Below are positions 1 to 8,216 of a DNA stretch of 64,000 bases, piece by piece. Position 1 is the stretch's first letter, and each line of letters begins with the position of its first letter. This DNA comes from an uncultured Collinsella sp. (GTDB lineage Bacteria; Actinomycetota; Coriobacteriia; Coriobacteriales; Coriobacteriaceae), in the NCBI GenBank assembly GCA_902475785.1, contig CABSAN010000006.1, positions 1 to 64,000 on the forward strand, written 5' to 3'. Made by a program: the position numbers and the translations under genes. The notes under the pieces are model-generated. The model searched no databases. It was not told the DNA's origin and saw nothing but the letters and a program-made list of their open reading frames with translations.

Positions 1-23
1 GTCGTACGCCTTCTCAATTGAAT

Positions 24-926
24 ATGCTGCTCGCCGTCGATAAGCCGGTGGGCTGTACGTCCCACGACGTGGTATCGCAGTGCCGACGCGCCCTCCATGA
101 GCGACGCGTCGGCCATGCCGGTACGCTCGACCCCATGGCCTCGGGTGTCATGGTGGTGGGCGTCGGCCAGGCGACCCGTCTGCTGGGCATGCTAACTCTC
201 GATACCAAAAGTTATGTCGCCGACATTTCGTTTGGCGTCGAGACCAACACCGATGACGCGGAGGGCGAGGCCGTTCGCACGGTGCCCGTTGCCCCCGAGC
301 TGCACGATCTCGCTTACGCCCGTAAGCAGCTAGCCGCTATGCTTGGCCCGCAGATGCAGGTGCCGCCAGCGTTTTCGGCCATCTCGGTCAATGGCGTTCG
401 CGCCTATAAGAGCGCTCGTGAGGGTAATGCGGTCGACTTGCCTCCGCGCCCCGTCGAGGTCTATGCCGCCGACCTGATCGCCGTGAGCGGCGAGGGCGAT
501 ACGTGCGTCTGGACCGTGGCGTTTTCGGTAAGCAAGGGCACCTACATTCGCGCGCTCGCTCGCGATCTTGGTCGCGCCTGCGATAGCGCTGCGCATATTT
601 CCGCGCTGCGCCGTACGGCTTCCGGCGTGGTTTCCATTGGCGCCTGTCATGCGGTAGAGGAGCTCTCTGCCGAGTCCGCTGCCGGCTTCGCTCTGGATCC
701 CATCGCCGCCCTTGGTGCCACGCGTGTCGATTTGCCGGGTAATCTTGCAGACGACCTGCTTTGTGGTCGCCGAATTCCCGTTGAACGCGCGCTTGCGGAT
801 TTCGATACGGCGAAGGCGCCGTTCGCGCTCGTACTCGATGGGGGATTGAAGGCGCTTGCTCGTATCGAGGGCGGCCGCTTTGTGATGGAGCACGTCTTTC
901 CGCAGGCGATCGGCGGTGTTCGATGA
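24..926 (+). CDS. truB: tRNA pseudouridine(55) synthase TruB
   Basis: Makes pseudouridine 55 in the T-loop of tRNAs. The N-terminus has the family sequence LLAVDKPVGCTSHDVV, followed by GTLDPMASG with the catalytic Asp at about residue 36; the KGTYIRALARDLG motif lies near residue 170. At 300 residues it is of normal length, and a C-terminal region after about 230 fits the small TruB C-terminal domain. I chose ATG at 24; an in-frame TTG at 18 is possible, and the upstream context is cut by the window edge. It overlaps ribF by four bases (ATGA), the usual truB-ribF pairing downstream of rbfA, which would lie just outside the window. Confidence 0.95.
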   Translation: MLLAVDKPVGCTSHDVVSQCRRALHERRVGHAGTLDPMASGVMVVGVGQATRLLGMLTLDTKSYVADISFGVETNTDDAEGEAVRTVPVAPELHDLAYARKQLAAMLGPQMQVPPAFSAISVNGVRAYKSAREGNAVDLPPRPVEVYAADLIAVSGEGDTCVWTVAFSVSKGTYIRALARDLGRACDSAAHISALRRTASGVVSIGACHAVEELSAESAAGFALDPIAALGATRVDLPGNLADDLLCGRRIPVERALADFDTAKAPFALVLDGGLKALARIEGGRFVMEHVFPQAIGGVR

Positions 927-1930
927 TGCTGACGCCCCACGAGCTCGCGCGTATCTTTTTCGCGGGTGAGTTGGATGAGGCCCGTATCGTTTCTGCCGAT
1001 GCATTTGATGGGTGCGAGTTCTTGGGTGCCGCGTCGATCGCTATTGGCGTGTTTGATGGCGTGCATCGTGGGCACCAAGAGCTGATCGATGCGGTTATTC
1101 GCGATGCGCATGACCACGGCAGCAAAGCGGTCGTGGTCACCTTCGATCCTGATCCGGACGTCGTGGTGAGTCCTTCGCCCGCTCAAAAATTGATGACGAC
1201 GGCCGACCGCCTGCATGCCCTGGCTCAAACCGGGGTCGATGTGGTGGTGGCCGTTCCCTTTACGCCCGCCGTGGCGGCACTCGACCATGTCGGGTTTCTG
1301 GCGCTGTTGTCGCGTGTTGTCGACATTCGCTCCATTCGTGTCGGCAGCGACTTTAGGCTCGGCCGCGGCGGCGCTTCGGGCGTTGCCGAGATGCGCGCCT
1401 GGGGTACTGAGCGTGGGGTTGACGTTTACGGTCACGACCTGCTCTGCGTTAACGGGCAGACCATCTGCGCCACGCGCATCCGCCATGAGCTGGGTCAGGG
1501 TCATGTGGAGCTGGCTGCCGAGCTTCTCGGCCGTCCCTATATGCTGCGCGGCGTTGTGGCGGCTGGCCGTCACGAGGGCTCCGACATGGGGTTTCCCACG
1601 GCAAACATCCAGGTGCCCGACGGCATCCAAGTGCCTGCCGATGGCGTCTATGAGGGTCTGGTGCTGGTCGACGATACCGTATGGCCTGCTGCCGTTAACG
1701 TCGGTCTGCCGCCGACCTATGCCGACGATGCCGCCTCGGCGCATCTCGAGGCCAACTTGATCGGCTATGCGGGCGACCTGTATGGTGCATCGGTGTCGCT
1801 GGCGTTTACGCGCTGGCTGCGTCCGTCTCGCGTGTTCGATTCCCTGGACGAGTTAATCGCGACCGTCGAGGGTAATATCGACGATATCCGTCATAACTTG
1901 GGTGAGCAGGGGGTGAGTATCCGTGATTAG
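923..1930 (+). CDS. ribF: Bifunctional riboflavin kinase / FAD synthetase
   Basis: Converts riboflavin to FMN and then to FAD in the cytoplasm. The N-terminal nucleotidyltransferase half carries GVFDGVHRGH at about residues 42-51 (the HxGH-type ATP site). The C-terminal flavokinase half begins near residue 200 and contains GRHEGSDMGFPTANI with the PTAN motif. The length of 335 residues is close to the usual bifunctional protein. It overlaps truB by four bases and dnaG by eight, so the three are probably translationally coupled. Nothing about the sequence is unusual. Confidence 0.95.
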   Translation: MMLTPHELARIFFAGELDEARIVSADAFDGCEFLGAASIAIGVFDGVHRGHQELIDAVIRDAHDHGSKAVVVTFDPDPDVVVSPSPAQKLMTTADRLHALAQTGVDVVVAVPFTPAVAALDHVGFLALLSRVVDIRSIRVGSDFRLGRGGASGVAEMRAWGTERGVDVYGHDLLCVNGQTICATRIRHELGQGHVELAAELLGRPYMLRGVVAAGRHEGSDMGFPTANIQVPDGIQVPADGVYEGLVLVDDTVWPAAVNVGLPPTYADDAASAHLEANLIGYAGDLYGASVSLAFTRWLRPSRVFDSLDELIATVEGNIDDIRHNLGEQGVSIRD

Positions 1931-4034
1931 CGATGAGGAAAAAGATCAGGTACGCGCGGCGTCGGACCTGGTTGCCATCGTGCAGGAAACGGTTGAGCTC
2001 AAGCCCCGCGGCCATGAGTTTTGGGGCTGCTGCCCGTTTCATGGCGAAAAGACCCCATCGTTTCACATTATCCCTGCTACGCAGGTGTGGCACTGCTTTG
2101 GCTGCGGCGAGGGCGGCGACGTCTTTACCTATATCATGAAGCGCGAGAACCTGAGTTTTCCCGAGTCGATCCGCTATTTGGCTGATCGTGCGGGCATTGA
2201 ACTGCACGATACCGGTGCGCAGCGCGATCGCGGCACCAAGCGCGCCCGCATCTATGACCTGTGCGCCGAGACGGCCCAGTTCTACCACACCATGCTTATG
2301 CGCGGTAAGGACAGCCGTCCGCGCGAGTACTTTGCCAGCCGTGGCATGGGCGGAGATGTCTGTCGCCGCTACTGCCTGGGCTTTGCGCCGGGTCGCAACG
2401 CGCTGGTGTCGCATCTGTCGCAGGCGGGCTTTACCCCGCAGGAGATGATTGACGCCAACGTGGCCGTGAGCCGTGGGCGCGGGCAGCTCGCGGACCGTTT
2501 TTACGACCGCGTGATGTTTCCCATCTTTGATGAGCAGGGTCACAATATCGCCTTTGGCGGGCGCATCATGGGCGATGGTCAGCCCAAGTACCTCAACACC
2601 GCCGAGACGAGCGTGTTTCATAAAAAACGAAACCTCTATGGCTTTAACTGGGCCAAGGAGTTTATCGTCGCGCAGGATACCGCCATCGTGGTGGAGGGCT
2701 ATACCGACTGCATCGCCTGCTGGGAGGCAGGGATCAAAAACGTCGTCGCCACGCTGGGCACAGCACTTACGGAACATCACGTAAAGACGCTTACCCGCTT
2801 TGCCAAGCGCATTGTCTATATGTTTGACGGCGACGCCGCCGGTCAAAAGGCCGCCCGTCGTGCGATTCAGTTTATCGAGCAGGATTCGATGGACCTGCGC
2901 TGCGTGGTGCTTCCCGACGGCAACGACCCCATGGAGTTCATTACCGCGCATGGTGGCGAGGCATTGCAGGCGCGCATCGACGCCGCCGAGCCCCTCATGG
3001 ACTTTGTGTACCGCTCACTGCAGGAGTCGAGCGACATTACCACGCCGGGCGGTCGCGCCAAAGCGCTCGAGGATGCGCTGACGCTCATTTATCCGCTACG
3101 GGACAGCTATATGATCGACACGTACTTTATCCAGATTGCCGATCTGCTGGGTTTGGACCTGGAGACCGTGCGCGCGAGTTCGGGCCGTGTGTTTCGCGAT
3201 GTCGCCAAGCGTGAGGATGCGGAGCGACGTCGTGAGCAGAGCTACGAGCGTCAACGCGCGCAAGCTGAGCGCGCGGGCAGCGCGGGCGGTCGGGCGTCTG
3301 GTTTGCAGGGGACGTCTCGCGGTGCCTGGGCCGCGGGTGCGACGCCAGCGGTGTCCGCATCGGTCGAGGAGGACCCGTACGACCACGTTCCGCTTGATGC
3401 CTATGGGGCCGCGCCGTTGGAGGTCGACGAGGATCTGCCGCCAATCGATGTGCCGGCGGGGATGGAAAGCGCCGTGCCTGTTGCCGATAGTTCAAGTGCG
3501 GCAGCTCCGTCGATGCCGATTGTTTTGACCGATCTGGAGCGGAAATCCCTGGCGGGGGAGCGTGAGCTGCTGACCATGCTCACGAGCTACCCCGATCTGT
3601 TCCGCACATATGCCGATCGCATTTGTTCTATCGAGTGGGTCGACCCGCGTCACGAGTCCATTGCGTGGGCCGTGCTGGCAACGCCGCCGGGCACCGATCC
3701 TGCTGCCTGCATGGATGCGGCGCGCGCGGTGTGTCCTGAGGCGGCGTCGCTCGTCAGCGCCGGGCGCATCTCGGCAACGAGTAAGCACCCGACTGAGACG
3801 AACATCGTCTTTATGCTCGATACGCTCGAGCTTTACACCATCAAACGTCGCATGCGAGCCGCGCAGGCCAAGTTGCGTCAGGACCGTTCACTCGACGATG
3901 AGGCCCGTCGCGTGCTGACGATGCAGGCGGTACAAGATTCGCAGCGCCAACGCGAGCTCCAAAAGTCGATCGGTGGCGTGGCCGACCCGTTCCGTTTGAT
4001 CGGTTTGGAGACCGCAGGTGCCGATCAGGCCTAG
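1923..4034 (+). CDS. dnaG: DNA primase DnaG
   Basis: Synthesises RNA primers for replication. Residues 37-61 form the CHC2-type zinc finger (CCPFH, then WHCFGC). The Toprim catalytic core follows, with VVEGYTDCIA near residue 257 and MFDGDAAGQKA near 300. A low-complexity linker (about 430-535, rich in Arg, Gly, Ala) leads to the C-terminal helicase-binding domain from about 540. The total of 703 residues is slightly long because of this linker. The GTG start at 1923 lies inside the end of ribF. rpoD follows after 110 bases, the classic primase-sigma neighbourhood of the macromolecular synthesis operon, without rpsU here. Confidence 0.96.
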   Translation: MISDEEKDQVRAASDLVAIVQETVELKPRGHEFWGCCPFHGEKTPSFHIIPATQVWHCFGCGEGGDVFTYIMKRENLSFPESIRYLADRAGIELHDTGAQRDRGTKRARIYDLCAETAQFYHTMLMRGKDSRPREYFASRGMGGDVCRRYCLGFAPGRNALVSHLSQAGFTPQEMIDANVAVSRGRGQLADRFYDRVMFPIFDEQGHNIAFGGRIMGDGQPKYLNTAETSVFHKKRNLYGFNWAKEFIVAQDTAIVVEGYTDCIACWEAGIKNVVATLGTALTEHHVKTLTRFAKRIVYMFDGDAAGQKAARRAIQFIEQDSMDLRCVVLPDGNDPMEFITAHGGEALQARIDAAEPLMDFVYRSLQESSDITTPGGRAKALEDALTLIYPLRDSYMIDTYFIQIADLLGLDLETVRASSGRVFRDVAKREDAERRREQSYERQRAQAERAGSAGGRASGLQGTSRGAWAAGATPAVSASVEEDPYDHVPLDAYGAAPLEVDEDLPPIDVPAGMESAVPVADSSSAAAPSMPIVLTDLERKSLAGERELLTMLTSYPDLFRTYADRICSIEWVDPRHESIAWAVLATPPGTDPAACMDAARAVCPEAASLVSAGRISATSKHPTETNIVFMLDTLELYTIKRRMRAAQAKLRQDRSLDDEARRVLTMQAVQDSQRQRELQKSIGGVADPFRLIGLETAGADQA

Positions 4035-4103
4035 ATGTTGTGGTCAACCAGCGTATTCTCGCCTATATCCTGTCTTTATTTTGGGTATAGACGTCAATGT
4101 GTG

Positions 4104-4112
4104 TGCTAAAGT
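4104..4112 (+). promoter_or_regulatory. Candidate extended -10 element before rpoD
   Basis: TGC followed by TAAAGT lies 33 bases upstream of the rpoD GTG codon, in the 110-base gap after dnaG. It resembles an extended -10 box, but I see no convincing -35 hexamer at the right distance. A separate rpoD promoter is plausible, not shown. Confidence 0.35.
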
Positions 4113-4144
4113 ATTGAGTCCTGTGGACTACGAAGGGAGAATCT

Positions 4145-5485
4145 GTGCCAAAAAAGACTGAGAGCACGGGTACTGGGCTGGAATCCTACGTTGCAAAGCT
4201 CATGGGCAACGGCTCAAACAGGACTTCGGTAACCGAGGACGAGATTCAGGTCGCCCTGAAGGATATCGATGTTTCTGATGAGCAGCTCAACGCGGTGTAT
4301 TCCGCGCTGCGCAACAGAGGCATCCAGATTATCTCCGCGAGCGGAAACGACGACGCCCCGATGGGCGTCGACGATGACGATAACGATACCGACGATTTCG
4401 ACGATGACGAGCACGATTCCGGCTCGCTTGACGATCACGAGCTTAAGATGGCCCGCCAGGCCGATGCCGAGATGGGCTCTTCCAAGAGCAAGAAGAAGCG
4501 CACCGTGCGCACGTCTCGTTCGCGTTCGCGCGTGCGCGGCATCGATGCCTCCACGGTGATGCTGACCGGCGACCCGGTTCGTATGTACCTCAAGGAGATC
4601 GGTAAGGTCGACCTGCTGACCGCGTCTGAAGAGGTCGATCTGGCCATGAAGATCGAGGCCGGTCTCGAGGCTACCGAGAAGCTCGAGGCTGCCGATGCAG
4701 GCGAGATTGAACTCACGCGCGCCGAGATGCGTCGTCTTACGCGTATTGAGAACGTTGGTCTTGAGGCCAAGCAGGCGCTCATCAGCGCAAACCTGCGTCT
4801 GGTCGTCTCTATCGCCAAACGCTATGTCGGCCGTGGCATGCTGTTCCTGGATCTGATCCAGGAGGGCAACCTCGGTCTGATCCGCGCCGTCGAGAAGTTC
4901 GACTACCAGAAGGGCTTCAAGTTCTCCACGTACGCCACGTGGTGGATCCGTCAGGCCATTACGCGCGCTATTGCCGACCAGGCCCGTACCATTCGTATTC
5001 CCGTGCACATGGTCGAGACCATCAACAAGCTCGTCCGCGTGCAGCGCCAGCTCCTCCAGGACCTGGGTCGCGACCCGACACCCGAGGAGATCGGTGCCGA
5101 GATGGACATGAGCGCCGACCGCGTCCGCGAGATCCAGAAGATTTCGCAGGAGCCCGTGTCGCTCGAGACCCCGATCGGCGAGGAAGAGGATTCCCAGCTA
5201 GGCGACTTCATCGAGGACTCCCAGGCTATCGTTCCGCCCGATGCCGCCAGCTTCTCCATGCTGCAGGAGCAGCTCACCCAGGTGCTCGATTCGCTTGCCG
5301 ATCGCGAGCGCAAGGTTATCGAGCTGCGCTTTGGCCTTGTCGACGGACATCCCCGCACGCTCGAGGAGGTCGGTCGCGAGTTTGGCGTCACGCGCGAGCG
5401 TATCCGCCAGATCGAGTCCAAGACCCTGGCCAAGCTCCGCCACCCGAGCCGTTCCAGCAAGCTCAAGGACTACATCGAGTCTTAG
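4145..5485 (+). CDS. rpoD: Primary sigma factor RpoD (SigA)
   Basis: Housekeeping sigma-70 factor. An N-terminal region 1.1-like segment is followed by a very acidic stretch (about residues 75-100, mostly Asp) and a basic patch (KKKRTVRTSRSRSR). Region 2 is canonical (DLIQEGNLGLIRAVEKFD, then FSTYATWWIRQAI for the -10 box), then region 3 (PVHMVETINKL). Region 4.2 ends with the helix-turn-helix TLEEVGREFGVTRERIRQIE. Length is 446 residues. The GTG start at 4145 has AAGGGAGA five bases upstream. A strong hairpin begins three bases after the stop codon. Confidence 0.97.
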   Translation: MPKKTESTGTGLESYVAKLMGNGSNRTSVTEDEIQVALKDIDVSDEQLNAVYSALRNRGIQIISASGNDDAPMGVDDDDNDTDDFDDDEHDSGSLDDHELKMARQADAEMGSSKSKKKRTVRTSRSRSRVRGIDASTVMLTGDPVRMYLKEIGKVDLLTASEEVDLAMKIEAGLEATEKLEAADAGEIELTRAEMRRLTRIENVGLEAKQALISANLRLVVSIAKRYVGRGMLFLDLIQEGNLGLIRAVEKFDYQKGFKFSTYATWWIRQAITRAIADQARTIRIPVHMVETINKLVRVQRQLLQDLGRDPTPEEIGAEMDMSADRVREIQKISQEPVSLETPIGEEEDSQLGDFIEDSQAIVPPDAASFSMLQEQLTQVLDSLADRERKVIELRFGLVDGHPRTLEEVGREFGVTRERIRQIESKTLAKLRHPSRSSKLKDYIES

Positions 5486-5487
5486 TA

Positions 5488-5515
5488 GTTACGGCGTTTT
5501 TCCAAACGCCGTAAC
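5488..5515. terminator. 12-bp perfect hairpin directly after rpoD
   Basis: Arms 5488-5499 and 5504-5515 (GTTACGGCGTTT / AAACGCCGTAAC) pair perfectly around a TTCC loop, starting three bases after the rpoD stop. There is no T-run on the + strand, so termination is uncertain. The same hairpin sequence follows ileS (34441-34475), marking it as part of a repeated element. Confidence 0.6.
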
Positions 5516-5518
5516 TGG

Positions 5519-5644
5519 TTGACGCTGCGCGGACACCAGAGCGACAACTTGTCATTCAAAGAGGACGGCATGACCAGAAGGTCTATGCCGTCCTCTTTTC
5601 ATGTCAATTTGTTCGCTCTGGTGCCCGCTCGCTGGCATTGTCAA
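5519..5644. repeat. Concentric nested palindrome containing a terminator
   Basis: The outer arms 5534-5544 (CACCAGAGCGA) and 5613-5623 pair perfectly, with shorter TTGAC/GTCAA tips at 5519-5523 and 5640-5644. Inside, 14-base arms 5558-5571 and 5585-5598 (AAAGAGGACGGCAT and its complement) enclose a loop that itself pairs GACC with GGTC, and TTTT ends the right arm. The inner hairpin should terminate rpoD transcription. The overall plan, the preceding hairpin and GACGCTGC at 5521-5528 recur after ileS. The rest of the gap to the tRNAs, about 5645-5700, shows nothing I recognise. Confidence 0.7.
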
Positions 5645-5726
5645 AACATCGGCGTTTCCGTTGCTGGTGCCGGCAGTTAGGCCGTCCCCAAGGGATCATG
5701 GCGAGAAAATTTCTTAAAAAAAGTTC

Positions 5727-5754
5727 TTGCCCTTCGTCCAATCGTCCGTATAAT
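5727..5754 (+). promoter_or_regulatory. Strong sigma-A promoter for the tRNA-Asn pair
   Basis: The -35 box TTGCCC (5727-5732), a 16-base spacer and a perfect TATAAT -10 box (5749-5754) sit 30 bases before the first tRNA. An A/T-rich tract at about 5702-5723 could act as an UP element, as is common for stable RNA promoters. Confidence 0.8.
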
Positions 5755-5784
5755 AAACTTCGTTGCTTGAGAGCACGTACCTAT

Positions 5785-5859
5785 TCCTCGGTAGCTCAAT
5801 GGTAGAGCACGCGGCTGTTAACCGCGCTGTTGTAGGTTCGAGTCCTACCCGGGGAGCCA
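5785..5859 (+). tRNA. tRNA-Asn (anticodon GTT), copy 1
   Basis: A full cloverleaf can be drawn. The acceptor stem TCCTCGG pairs with CCGGGGA; the D arm is GCTC/GAGC; the anticodon stem CGCGG/CCGCG holds loop CTGTTAA with anticodon GTT; the T stem GTAGG/CCTAC holds TTCGAGT. The discriminator is G and the CCA end is encoded. It reads Asn codons AAC and AAT. The second copy is identical. Confidence 0.96.
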
Positions 5860-5892
5860 GAATTTCTCAGCCCTTTCCGTTGGGCTTTAAAT

Positions 5893-5967
5893 TCCTCGGT
5901 AGCTCAATGGTAGAGCACGCGGCTGTTAACCGCGCTGTTGTAGGTTCGAGTCCTACCCGGGGAGCCA
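5893..5967 (+). tRNA. tRNA-Asn (anticodon GTT), copy 2
   Basis: This copy is identical in sequence to the gene 108 bases upstream, including the encoded CCA, and lies in the same transcription unit behind the single TATAAT promoter. The 33-base spacer between the copies shows no other gene. A terminator follows within seven bases. Confidence 0.96.
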
Positions 5968-5973
5968 GGTTGT

Positions 5974-6003
5974 AAAACCCGTCGCTTATGCGGCGGGTTT
6001 TTT
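5974..6003 (+). terminator. Terminator of the tRNA-Asn operon
   Basis: AAAACCCGTCGC and GCGGCGGGTTTT pair around a TTAT loop with one G-T wobble, and the right arm runs into a T-tract. This is a typical intrinsic terminator just after the second tRNA. Confidence 0.85.
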
Positions 6004-6161
6004 CATGCCGCGATCGCCTGGCGCGAACGTTGTCATATCAACATTTCGTGTCGAGGATGTAATCCCGTGACCCACCACCTCAACATGGCGCGGTCGTTGT
6101 AGAATAATGCAATGATTGCTCCCACGAGATGGTGCCGCGAGCACCAGATAAGGAGATTCTT

Positions 6162-6518
6162 GTGTCTGAGACCATTAACGGCAGCCTGAGCGTCTCGAAC
6201 GACGTTATTGCCGATATTGCCGGTTATGCCGCGATGACGTGCTATGGCGTCGTTGGTATGGCCGAACAGCTCCAGGGCGCCGAGAGCGTGCGCCTGCTTG
6301 CCGGCCAGCGCCTCCGCAAGGGCGTGCTTGTTTCCGCCGACGAGAACGGCCTCACGGTCGACCTTCACGTCGTGCTCGAGAACGGCGTCAACATGAAGTC
6401 CGTCTGCCACAATCTTTCGAGCTCCGTCGCCTTCACCCTGCAGGAGATCGCCCAGATCGATCCCGCCAGCCTTAAGATCGGCATTCACATCGACGCGCTC
6501 AAGAGCCGTCTGAACTAG
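6162..6518 (+). CDS. Asp23/Gls24 family protein (YloU-like)
   Basis: A small alkaline-shock (Asp23/Gls24, DUF322) protein of 118 residues. The family pattern is visible as NDVIADIAGYAAMTCYGVVGMA near the N-terminus (quoted up to its conserved GVVGM), then LTVDLHVVLENG in the middle. These proteins are linked to envelope homeostasis; in Staphylococcus, Asp23 sits at the membrane through a partner. I chose the GTG at 6162, which has AAGGAG eight bases upstream; an upstream in-frame start at 6129 has no ribosome site. It precedes the FakA-like gene as yloU precedes yloV in Firmicutes. A second paralogue lies at 53336. Confidence 0.88.
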   Translation: MSETINGSLSVSNDVIADIAGYAAMTCYGVVGMAEQLQGAESVRLLAGQRLRKGVLVSADENGLTVDLHVVLENGVNMKSVCHNLSSSVAFTLQEIAQIDPASLKIGIHIDALKSRLN

Positions 6519-6545
6519 CATCCGAATACGGAGATTTCATCACTT

Positions 6546-8207
6546 ATGATTGCAAAGACCATTCGCACCTGTTTTCCGATTGCTGCGGCTGCCGTTTCCG
6601 AAAAGGCCGAGGAGATCAACAAGCTCAACGTCTTCCCCGTACCCGACGGTGACACCGGCACCAACATGTCGCTCACGCTCGCCTCGGTGACCAAGGAGCT
6701 TTCCGCCCTTCCCGCCGATGCCGACATGGAGGCCATTGCCGGCGCTATCACCCACGGCTCCCTGATGGGCGCCCGTGGCAACTCCGGTGTCATCACCTCG
6801 CAGATCCTACGCGGCGTGGCCGAGGGCCTTGTCTCTGCCGATGAGCCCATTACATCCGCCAATATCGCCTTCGCCTTCCGTCGTGCCGTCAAGGTTGCCT
6901 TCCAGGCTGTTCGTAAGCCCATCGAGGGCACGATCCTCACGGTCCTGCGTGATGTTTCGACCAAGGCAGACGAGTGCGAGAAGAAGAAGTTCTCTGCCGA
7001 GGATGCGCTCGACGCCATCGTCGTCGAGGCCTACCAGTCCGTCGCCCGCACGCCCGACCTGCTGCCCGTCCTCAAGGAGAACGGCGTGGTCGACTCCGGC
7101 GCCTTTGGCTTTGCCATCTTCTTGGAGAACTTTGTTGCCGCTGCCCTTGGCCGCAGCACCGTGGTCGAGGATTTCTCCGCTACGTTCGATTCCGCCGGCT
7201 CTGCTCGCGATGCCGCTCTTGGCCGTGTTGAGATCGAGGCCAACGACGACTGGGAGGGCTCGGAGTTCCGCTACTGCAACGAGTTCCTCTTTAAGGCCGA
7301 CGCTCCCTTTGACGAGGACGAGTGCCTTAAGTTCCTGGGTTCCATGGGCGACTGCGAGCTGCTCGTGGGTGCCTACCCCGATTACAAGATCCACGTGCAC
7401 TCCAACACCCCGAACCTGGTGCTCGAGCACATGCTGCAGCTTGGTCAGATCTACGAGGTCTTTATCCACAACATGGAGATGGAGGCCCACGACCGTACCG
7501 CTAAGATCCATGAGGACCAGGAGAAGGCTGCCGAGCCCGCGAAGGCCCTTGGCTTTGTCGCCGTTGCGGCTGGTTCCGGCGAGGCCGACATCCTTAAGTC
7601 CCTCGGCGTCGACGTGATCGTGTCGGGTGGCCAAACCATGAACCCCTCGACCGCCGACCTGCTTGGCGCCGTCGACCAGGTCAACGCGACCTCGGTCATC
7701 ATCCTTCCCAATAACGGCAACATCCGCATGGCTGCCGAGGCTGCCGCTTCTGCCTGCACCGACAAGAAGGTCGCCGTCGTTCCCACCAAGACTGTCCCGC
7801 AGGCGTTCTCCGCGCTGTTCGCGGTCCTGCCCGATTCCGAACTCGAGGATGCTGTTGCCGCCATGGTCGACGCCATCAGCGAGGTCCGCGATGGCGAGGT
7901 CACCCGTGCCGTGCGCGACTCCAGCGCCTCTGACGGCTCGCCGATTCACTCCGGTGACGTCATGGGCATCATCGCCGGCTCCATCGATGTGGTCGGTTCT
8001 GACGTGAAGCAGGTCACGCTCGACTGCATCAACCGCATGCAGGAGGAAGAGGAGGGCGACGCGCTGACGATTCTGGCCGGCGAGGAGCTGTCCGATGAGG
8101 CTTTCCAGGAGATCGTCGATGCCATCGAGGAGGCTCAGCCCGATCTGGAGATCGACGCCCATCGTGGCGAGCAGCCGCTCTATCCCGTGATCTTCTCGAT
8201 CGAGTAG
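6546..8207 (+). CDS. DAK2/DegV-type fatty acid kinase subunit (FakA/YloV family)
   Basis: The N-terminal DAK2 (DhaL-like) nucleotide domain contains NVFPVPDGDTGTNM at about residues 28-41, with the three-Asp Mg-ATP pattern, and HGSLMGARGNSGVI near 75. The C-terminal half matches the FakA/YloV middle and DAK1-like domains. In Firmicutes FakA phosphorylates exogenous fatty acids bound to FakB (DegV) carriers; no FakB gene is in the window, so that role is inferred from family. Length is 553 residues. It stands between an Asp23 gene and recG, the order conserved in Bacillus. Confidence 0.88.
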   Translation: MIAKTIRTCFPIAAAAVSEKAEEINKLNVFPVPDGDTGTNMSLTLASVTKELSALPADADMEAIAGAITHGSLMGARGNSGVITSQILRGVAEGLVSADEPITSANIAFAFRRAVKVAFQAVRKPIEGTILTVLRDVSTKADECEKKKFSAEDALDAIVVEAYQSVARTPDLLPVLKENGVVDSGAFGFAIFLENFVAAALGRSTVVEDFSATFDSAGSARDAALGRVEIEANDDWEGSEFRYCNEFLFKADAPFDEDECLKFLGSMGDCELLVGAYPDYKIHVHSNTPNLVLEHMLQLGQIYEVFIHNMEMEAHDRTAKIHEDQEKAAEPAKALGFVAVAAGSGEADILKSLGVDVIVSGGQTMNPSTADLLGAVDQVNATSVIILPNNGNIRMAAEAAASACTDKKVAVVPTKTVPQAFSALFAVLPDSELEDAVAAMVDAISEVRDGEVTRAVRDSSASDGSPIHSGDVMGIIAGSIDVVGSDVKQVTLDCINRMQEEEEGDALTILAGEELSDEAFQEIVDAIEEAQPDLEIDAHRGEQPLYPVIFSIE

Positions 8208-8216
8208 GCTCTGCCC

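Noticed and set aside
5763..5975. 70-codon + strand ORF encoding a duplicated peptide (two copies of SSMVEHAAVNRAVVGSSPTR)
   Set aside because: It is translation through the two tRNA-Asn genes; the peptide repeat simply reflects the duplicated tRNA.
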